A stretch of 64,000 nucleotides of DNA from CAWHNT01 sp963830775 (GTDB lineage Bacteria; Pseudomonadota; Alphaproteobacteria; Geminicoccales; Geminicoccaceae), in contig CAWHNT010000032.1 in NCBI GenBank assembly GCA_963830775.1, positions 186,001 through 250,000 of the forward strand, read 5' to 3'. Both the position numbers and the translations under genes were made by a program. The stretch's first letter is position 1, and the number at the start of each line of letters is the position of its first letter. Below, in pieces: positions 59,100 to 64,000 of the stretch. The notes under the pieces were generated by a model that saw only the letters and a list, made by a program, of their open reading frames with translations, was not told the origin of the DNA and ran no database searches.

Positions 59100-60034
59100 A
59101 TGGCGAGCGACGTGCGCGGCGGAGCCGGCGGGATGGAGCGCGACGAGACCCGGGCCAAGCAGGAGATCAAGGAGGAGCAGGACCGGCTCGCCTTCGGCAA
59201 GTCCACGGCCGACCTGGAATGGGACGGCATCCGCAAGCTGGACTACCCGCCGCCGCGCTGGTGGGTGCTGACCTTCTGGGCCTGCTTCATCTTCGCCGTC
59301 GTCTGGTGGGTCCTCTATCCGTCCTGGCCGTTCTTCAACACCTACTCGCCGGGCATCCTCGGCTACGACCAGCGCGAGGACGTCGTGCGCCATCTGGCCG
59401 CCGGCAAGGCGCGGCAGGCCGTCTATCTCGAGCGGATCGCCAACCAGGACACGGCCGCCGTCCAGGCCGACCCGGAGCTGCGCGGCTTCGCGCTGGTCGG
59501 CGGTGAGGTCCTGTTCAAGGAAAACTGCGCCGGCTGCCATGGGCTGGGCGGTGCCGGCCAGCTGGCCTTCCCCTCGCTCGCCGACGACGACTGGATCTGG
59601 GGCGGCACGCTCGACGCGGTCGAGCAGACCATCCGCCATGGGGTCCGCAACGGCCTGGATGCCGAAGCCCGCGACAGCATCATGCCGGCCTTCGGTGCGG
59701 ACGGCATCCTGACCCGGCCGCAGATCGAGGAAGTGGCGCAGTACGTCCTCTCGCTGACCGACCGGGCCACCAACCCGGAGGCTGTGCCGCGGGCGAGGCG
59801 CTCTTCTCCGAGAACTGCGTCGCCTGCCACGGCGAGGGCGGTGCCGGCATGCAGGAGCAGGGTGCCCCCGCCCTCAACGACCAGGTCTGGCTCTACGGCA
59901 GCGACCCGCACGCCATCGCCGCCCAGGTCGCCCGCCCCAAGCTCGGGGTCATGCCCTTCTGGCAGGGCCGCCTCGACGACAGCTCGATCAAGATGCTGGC
60001 GATCTATGTTCACGGGCTCGGGGGCGGGGTGTAG
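59100..60034 (+). CDS. ccoP: cbb3-type oxidase subunit III (di-haem cytochrome c), frameshifted
   Basis: 311 residues after repair: N-terminal EWDGIRKLDYPPPRWW, a membrane helix, then two cytochrome c domains. The first haem is at Cys143-x-x-Cys146-His147 (ENCAGCHGLGG). The second (ENCVACHGEGG) is in another frame, because one base is missing near 59789. Restoring it yields the complete C-terminus LGVMPFWQGRLDDSSIKML. Without repair the protein would lack its second haem domain. Two bases separate it from ccoQ. Confidence 0.93.
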
Positions 60035-60124
60035 AGCATTCGCGTGCTGACGCGGATCGCTGTCTTTCGCGCACCACGGCTTTGGCCTGATCGGGGCCGA
60101 CCGGAGAAGGGGAGGCTCGTCGCG

Positions 60125-60463
60125 ATGGGACGACGGCACGCGCAACTGTGGATGATCCTGCTTTCGATAACAGCAGGCGGACCTGCGCACGCCGCGACCT
60201 TGGCAGAGTTTGCCAGCTGGTGCGCGCCCGAAGGCGGCAGGGAGCGGCTCTGCCAGACCTACCTCGAGACCTATATCGAAGGCCTGGCCTCGACCGACCC
60301 GGTGATGAACGGCGGCAACCGGGCATGTGTGCCTCCGGACGCCGACCGGAACGAGATCATCCGCGTGGTCCGCGCCTACGCCGCGGGAAGCGGGACGGCT
60401 GGCGACGTATCCGGGGTGGAGGGCCTGGGCGCCGCGCTCAAGGGACGTTATCCCTGCCCCTAG
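60125..60463 (+). CDS. secreted Rap1a/Tai-like small protein
   Basis: 112 residues with a signal peptide (cleavage near GPAHAATL). The mature part reads LAEFASWCAPEGGRERLCQT, YLETYIEGLAST, NRACVPPDADRNEIIRVVRA and ends CP, with four cysteines. The W-C...C...Y-x-x-G-x-x...C-x-P pattern and length match the Rap1a/Tai domain, known from type VI immunity proteins but also widespread as orphan periplasmic proteins. No effector gene is nearby, so immunity is not implied. ATG 60125 follows GGGGAGG. Confidence 0.7.
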   Translation: MGRRHAQLWMILLSITAGGPAHAATLAEFASWCAPEGGRERLCQTYLETYIEGLASTDPVMNGGNRACVPPDADRNEIIRVVRAYAAGSGTAGDVSGVEGLGAALKGRYPCP

Positions 60464-60503
60464 CCAGCGCACCGGCCATTTCTCCAGAACGGAGCAGCAG
60501 CCC

Positions 60504-61361
60504 ATGAGCGAGCCAAGCCACGCCGTGCCGCATGCGCTTGGCCGCATCGTGCAGCCGACGGACCTCAGCGCAGGCGGCGAAAGCGCTTTCGCGCACGGTC
60601 TCGGGCTGGCGCTGGCCGCCAAGGGCCACTTCTACATCGTGCATGCCGACAAGCCCGAGGCACTCGACGAAGTCGACTGGTCGGGCTTTCCCGGCGTGCG
60701 CGACACGCTCACGCGCTGGGGCCTGCTGGAGAAGGGGGCACCCGCGACCGCAGTCGCGGACAGGCTCGGCCTCCGGGTGACCAAGACCGATATCGCAGAG
60801 CGCGACCCGGTGCACGCGGTGCTCCGCTTTCTGGAAGATCACCCGTGCGACCTGATGGTGCTGGCAACCCATGCGCGCGAAGGCCTGCCCCGCTGGCTGC
60901 AGGGCTCGGTCGCCGAGCCCCTGGCGCGCGAGGCCCGGCTTCCCGCCCTGTTCCTGGCGCACGGTGCTCGCGGCTTCGTCAACGAGGACACCGGCGCACG
61001 GCAGCTGCGGAGCATCCTCGTTCCGGTCGATCATTCGCCCGGTGCCGGCCCGGCGCTCGAGCTCGCCTTCGAGCTGGCCCGGATGCTCGAGGCAAGCGAC
61101 ACCGTCTTCCACCTCCTCCATGTCGGCACCGAGCCGCCCCAGCTCCGGTTCGACCCGCCCGACAAGTTCCGCCTGCGCCGCTTGCAGAAGGAGGGCCCGG
61201 TCGTGGAGACGATCGTCGACACGGCCCGGGAGGTCGACGCCGACCTCATCGTCATGGCCACGCGCGGCCGTGAGGGCTTCCTCGACGCGCTCAGGGGCAG
61301 CACGACCGAGCAGGTCCTGCGACAGGCGGGCCGGGCGGTGCTCGCCGTCCCGTCGGACTGA
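60504..61361 (+). CDS. tandem universal stress protein
   Basis: 285 residues, two UspA-like domains. Domain 1: RIVQPTDLSAGGESAFAHGL, LMVLATHAREGLPRWLQGSV. Domain 2: SILVPVDHSPGAGPALELAF, LIVMATRGREGFLDALRGS. The G-2x-G-9x-G(S/T) ATP-binding loop is modified in both (HAREGLPRWLQGS, RGREGFLDALRGS). ATG 60504 is used. Located between cbb3 genes and another Usp; family members in this setting often respond to oxygen limitation. Confidence 0.86.
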   Translation: MSEPSHAVPHALGRIVQPTDLSAGGESAFAHGLGLALAAKGHFYIVHADKPEALDEVDWSGFPGVRDTLTRWGLLEKGAPATAVADRLGLRVTKTDIAERDPVHAVLRFLEDHPCDLMVLATHAREGLPRWLQGSVAEPLAREARLPALFLAHGARGFVNEDTGARQLRSILVPVDHSPGAGPALELAFELARMLEASDTVFHLLHVGTEPPQLRFDPPDKFRLRRLQKEGPVVETIVDTAREVDADLIVMATRGREGFLDALRGSTTEQVLRQAGRAVLAVPSD

Positions 61362-61393
61362 CCGCCCAGCCCGCTTGGTCGCAGCAGCGGTGC

Positions 61394-62215
61394 TCAGCTG
61401 CTGAACAGCACCGGCAAGGTGGCGTGGCGGAGCAGATGCCTTGTGGCGCCGCCCAGGATGAGCTCCCGCAGCCGCGAGTGGCCATAGGCGCCCATCACCA
61501 GCAGGTCGGCCTCGTGCGCCACGGCCTGGGCCAGCAGGATCTCGCCCGCATGCGCGTCGGCACCCTGCAGCCGCTCGGGGCGGACCCGGACCTTGTGCCG
61601 CTCCAGCATGGCGACCGCCCGGTCCAGGCCAGCCAGGGCCCCCTCGCCGATGGCGCACAGCACGACCGGCCTCTCGCTCGCCTGGAGGAACGGCAGGGCG
61701 TCGTGCACGGCCCGGGCGGCCTCGCGGGAGCCGTTCCAGGCGACAAGGACGGTCGAGCCGAGCTCGCCGGCATGGCCGCTCTGCGGCAGCACCAGCACCG
61801 GCACGCCGGCCCCCAGGATCAGGGCCTGACTCATGCCGAGCATGCTGTCGCCGCCACCGGGTTCCCTGGCCGTGACCACAAGGTCGGCGGCATGCGCCGC
61901 CTCCGGGACGAGGAGGGCAGGCAGACCTTCCGCCTCCAGCCAGCTCATGGACGGGTCATTGTTGCGGAGGCGCTCGAAGGCGGCATGGATCCGGTCCCTG
62001 GCTTCCATGCTGGCCACGCGCTCCGCCTCCATGAGCTCGACGGGCAGGTAGACGGCGCCGGTGCCCTCCCACATCGTGGGCACGAATGGTGGCGGCACCA
62101 CATGCATGCCCATCAGCGCTGCATCGAAGCGCCGCGCCAGGCTGCGCGCGGCCGTCAGCCGCTGCTCGACCGGCTCGTTGGCGCAGAGATCGACCAGGAT
62201 CGTGCGGTAGCTCAT
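61394..62215 (-). CDS. tandem universal stress protein
   Basis: 273 residues, two Usp domains. The second has a complete ATP-binding loop: LLVMGAYGHSRLRELILGG, followed by ATRHLLRHATLPVLFS. The first (LVDLCANEPVEQRLTAARS) has lost it. ATG 62215 follows GGGAGCCGAACG. A FixK-like palindrome 55-68 bases upstream suggests low-oxygen control. It converges with the other Usp gene. Confidence 0.87.
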   Translation of the reverse strand: MSYRTILVDLCANEPVEQRLTAARSLARRFDAALMGMHVVPPPFVPTMWEGTGAVYLPVELMEAERVASMEARDRIHAAFERLRNNDPSMSWLEAEGLPALLVPEAAHAADLVVTAREPGGGDSMLGMSQALILGAGVPVLVLPQSGHAGELGSTVLVAWNGSREAARAVHDALPFLQASERPVVLCAIGEGALAGLDRAVAMLERHKVRVRPERLQGADAHAGEILLAQAVAHEADLLVMGAYGHSRLRELILGGATRHLLRHATLPVLFSS

Positions 62216-62269
62216 CGTTCGGCTCCCAAGGGCACGGCGGAAGCCTCGCACGCTTCGCCCATCCCTTTG

Positions 62270-62283
62270 TTGATCCAGGTCAA
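62270..62283. promoter_or_regulatory. FNR/FixK-like site upstream of the minus-strand Usp gene
   Basis: TTGATCCAGGTCAA: one half-site is perfect and the other has one mismatch to ATCAA; it also fits the FixK pattern TTGA-N6-TCAA. It sits in the 84-base gap between the DUF1003 stop and the Usp start. Confidence 0.65.
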
Positions 62284-62299
62284 CGGCGGGACGGCGAGC

Positions 62300-63038
62300 T
62301 CAGCGCTTCCGCCGCTCGAGGTCGGCCATGAGCTCGATCTGCACCTGCTGGATCTCGGTCAGCCGCTCCCACTGCTCGCGCAGGAGGTGGTCCAGCTTCT
62401 CGTGCAGGAGCCGGATTCTCGAGCTCGGCCTTGAGGTTGACGAGATAGTCGTTCTGCGCCCGGCCCCGGTCGCGGGCCTCCTGGCGCTTCTGGCTCATCA
62501 TGATGATCGGCGCCTGCACGGCGGCGAGGCAGGAGAGGATGAGGTTGAGGAGGATATAGGGGAAGGGATCGAAGGCACGGGTGGCGAGGAGGGCCGTGTT
62601 CAGCGCCATCCAGGCGAGGAGCAGGACCGCGAACATGCTGATGAACATCCAGCTGCCGCCGAAGCTGGCGACCCTGTCGGCCAGCCTCTCCCCCAGGCTG
62701 CGGTCCTTGGCGAACTCGGCGTCGGCATTGGTCGACAGGGTCTCGTGCCGGGCGATCCGCTCGACGATCGAGCGCTCCAGCCGGTCGACGTCGCCCAGCT
62801 CCTGCCGCAGCAGGTCCTGCACGTAGTCGGCCCGGAAGTGGGCGAGGTCGGCATGGCAGATGAAGCTCTCCGCCGACCAGCCGGGCACGCGCAGGGCGAT
62901 CTGCTGGGCGAGCTGCGGCCGCAGGATGCTGGCCGGCACCAGGTCCGAGAGCCGCTTCGAGCGCTTGCACACGGCACATTCCGCGTGCCGGCCGGGACCG
63001 CGTGCCGGACCCGCCTCCACCTTGCTCACATCGGTCAT
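62300..63038 (-). CDS. DUF1003 membrane protein (frameshifted)
   Basis: 245 residues after repair. N-terminal Cys motif CAVCKRSKRLSDLVPA, then the DUF1003 membrane core: FGGSWMFISMFAVLLLAWMA, FDPFPYILLNLILSCLAAVQ and IIMMSQKRQEARDR. A GATTC at 62414-62418 (should be GATC) breaks the frame after LKAELE. Restored, it ends in a coiled coil HEKLDHLLREQWERLTEIQQ. ATG 63038 follows AGGAGGCAGCAGG. Function unknown; members have been linked to ion or metal transport without firm proof. Confidence 0.85.
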
Positions 63039-63075
63039 CCCTGCTGCCTCCTGTCGGGCTCGGCTCGGGCAGCCC

Positions 63076-63089
63076 TTGACCTGGCGCAA
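63076..63089. promoter_or_regulatory. FixK-like site between DUF1003 and the formate/nitrite transporter
   Basis: TTGACCTGGCGCAA fits the rhizobial FixK2 pattern TTGA-N6-GCAA, with weaker symmetry than the ccoN box. It lies 38 bases upstream of the DUF1003 start and 76 bases upstream of the transporter start, so it could serve both. Confidence 0.5.
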
Positions 63090-63164
63090 GGCAGGCCCGG
63101 AACTGGCCGCACATAAGGACCGACTGTGCTGGCGGCACCGCCGGCCGCTGGCGAGGTGTGCCTG

Positions 63165-63998
63165 ATGCTGCCCGAGACTCTGATCGATGCCTACAGCCCG
63201 CAGCAGATCGCCCTGCGGGTCGAGCAGGCCGGCGTCGCCAAGGCCCGGCTGCCGCCCTTGCAGACGGTCACGCTGGGCATCCTGGCCGGCGCCTTCATCG
63301 CCTTCGGCGCCATGTACTCCACCCTCGTCCTGACCGACCACGGCCTCGGCTTCGGCCCCTCGCGCCTGCTGGCCGGGCTGGCCTTCTCCCTGGGCCTCGT
63401 CCTCGTCATCCTGGCCGGTGCCGAGCTTTTCACCGGCAACACGCTGATCGTGATGGCCTGGGTCGACGGCCGGGTCAGCCTGCCCGAGCTCGCCCGCAAC
63501 TGGTCCCTCGTCTACGCCGCGAACTTCGTAGGAGCCGTCGGTGCCGCCGCCCTGGTCGTTCTGGCCGACGGGCTCTCCCTTGCCGACGGCCGGGTGGGCG
63601 AGACCGCCGCCGGCATCGCGCGCGCCAAGGTGGCGCTGGGCTGGGGCACCGGGTTCTTCCGCGGCATCCTCTGCAACGCGCTCGTCTGCCTCGCGGTCTG
63701 GCTGAGCTTCGCCGCGCGCGACGTCGCCGGGAAGATCCTGGCCATCACCTTCCCGATCTCGGCCTTCGTCGCCCTCGGCTTCGAGCACTCGATCGCCAAC
63801 ATGTACCTGATCGCCGTGGCCCTGATGAGCGGTGCCGAGGGCGTCACGATGGGCGGGCTCGTGCGCAACCTGCTCCCGGTCACCGCCGGCAACATCGTCG
63901 GCGGCGGCCTCTTCGTCGCCGGGGTCTACTGGCTCTGCTACCGCTACCGGCTGCCCGAGCAGGCTCCAGGCCCGCAGCCGGCGCGGACGCCGCCATGA
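63165..63998 (+). CDS. formate/nitrite transporter (FocA/NirC family)
   Basis: Pentameric anion channel, 277 residues with six helices, intact. FTGNTLIVMAW is the family signature, with an upstream GAFIAFGAMYSTLVLTDHG. Later come GFFRGILCNALVCLAVWLSF and the pore His segment FEHSIANMYLIAVALM. ATG 63165 follows GAGG; a GTG 39 bases upstream is in frame but adds no recognisable sequence. Nitrite, formate or hydrosulfide may be carried. It sits beside FixK-like sites and the cbb3 block. Confidence 0.9.
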   Translation: MLPETLIDAYSPQQIALRVEQAGVAKARLPPLQTVTLGILAGAFIAFGAMYSTLVLTDHGLGFGPSRLLAGLAFSLGLVLVILAGAELFTGNTLIVMAWVDGRVSLPELARNWSLVYAANFVGAVGAAALVVLADGLSLADGRVGETAAGIARAKVALGWGTGFFRGILCNALVCLAVWLSFAARDVAGKILAITFPISAFVALGFEHSIANMYLIAVALMSGAEGVTMGGLVRNLLPVTAGNIVGGGLFVAGVYWLCYRYRLPEQAPGPQPARTPP

Positions 63999-64000
63999 GC
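63995..64000 (+). CDS. start of the next gene (partial)
   Basis: ATG at 63995 overlaps the transporter stop as ATGA, the same coupling seen throughout the window, and encodes Met-Ser before the window ends. Nothing more can be said. Confidence 0.4.

Noticed and set aside
60125..60463. Type VI secretion immunity locus
   Set aside because: The Rap1a/Tai-like domain alone is widespread; no effector, VgrG, PAAR or secretion genes are present nearby.

Overview
The window is chromosomal DNA from a GC-rich alphaproteobacterium, most likely of the Rhodospirillales/Geminicoccaceae type. This is inferred from the strong G/C third-position bias, the hrcA-grpE pair, a cheA-W-Y-B-R cluster, the DUF3553 and CheW-REC style proteins, and two cbb3-oxidase operons with FNR/FixK-type boxes. 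Genes are packed densely, with many 4-base ATGA or TTGA stop/start overlaps and several TTG starts. I saw no tRNA, rRNA, insertion sequence, prophage or CRISPR array.

Layout. 1-6.2 kb: L,D-transpeptidase, convergent Ppx/GppA phosphatase, and a nitrate/sulfonate/taurine-type ABC importer. 6.4-13.3 kb: small hypothetical protein, Ohr-type peroxidase, class III CoA-transferase, a lipoprotein with two Fels-1-like repeats, then a run of dipeptidase, two PotB/PotC-type permeases and a HisD-like dehydrogenase. 13.4-16.4 kb: DUF5939 adenylate cyclase, SDR, LOG-family protein. 16.5-23.8 kb: a glycan locus (GT2, flippase, GT4) facing a phosphodiesterase, a Gfo/Idh/MocA oxidoreductase and argG. 23.9-29.1 kb: grpE, hrcA, a glycine-rich RRM protein, an MFS transporter and a class III aminotransferase. 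29.5-34.3 kb: secreted protein, alaS, PHB-depolymerase-like hydrolase, DUF3553. 34.4-39.3 kb: chemotaxis cluster cheA-W-Y-B-R. 39.3-40.4 kb: YbaK deacylase and GST. 40.8-48.5 kb: ornithine-decarboxylase-family enzyme, FAD amino-acid dehydrogenase, RidA and a complete Liv-type ABC importer, which together look like an amino-acid uptake and catabolism module. 48.5-51 kb: a PIN/AbrB toxin-antitoxin pair and two accessory genes. 51.1-64 kb: ccoGHIS (assembly) and ccoNOQP (cbb3 oxidase), followed by universal stress proteins, DUF1003 and a formate/nitrite transporter. Three FNR/FixK-like palindromes tie this last block into one low-oxygen regulon.

Sequence quality matters for reading this window. 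At least 24 single-base indels, 18 apparent insertions and 6 apparent deletions, break 19 otherwise well-conserved genes, including essential alaS (three times). I treat them as consensus errors, because the restored products have normal lengths and continuous family motifs. Eight of the insertions duplicate the T of a TC step, mostly within GATC or GANTC, which suggests a systematic basecalling error at specific, perhaps methylated, motifs. Genes affected are annotated over their full restored extent, with the shift position given in each entry.
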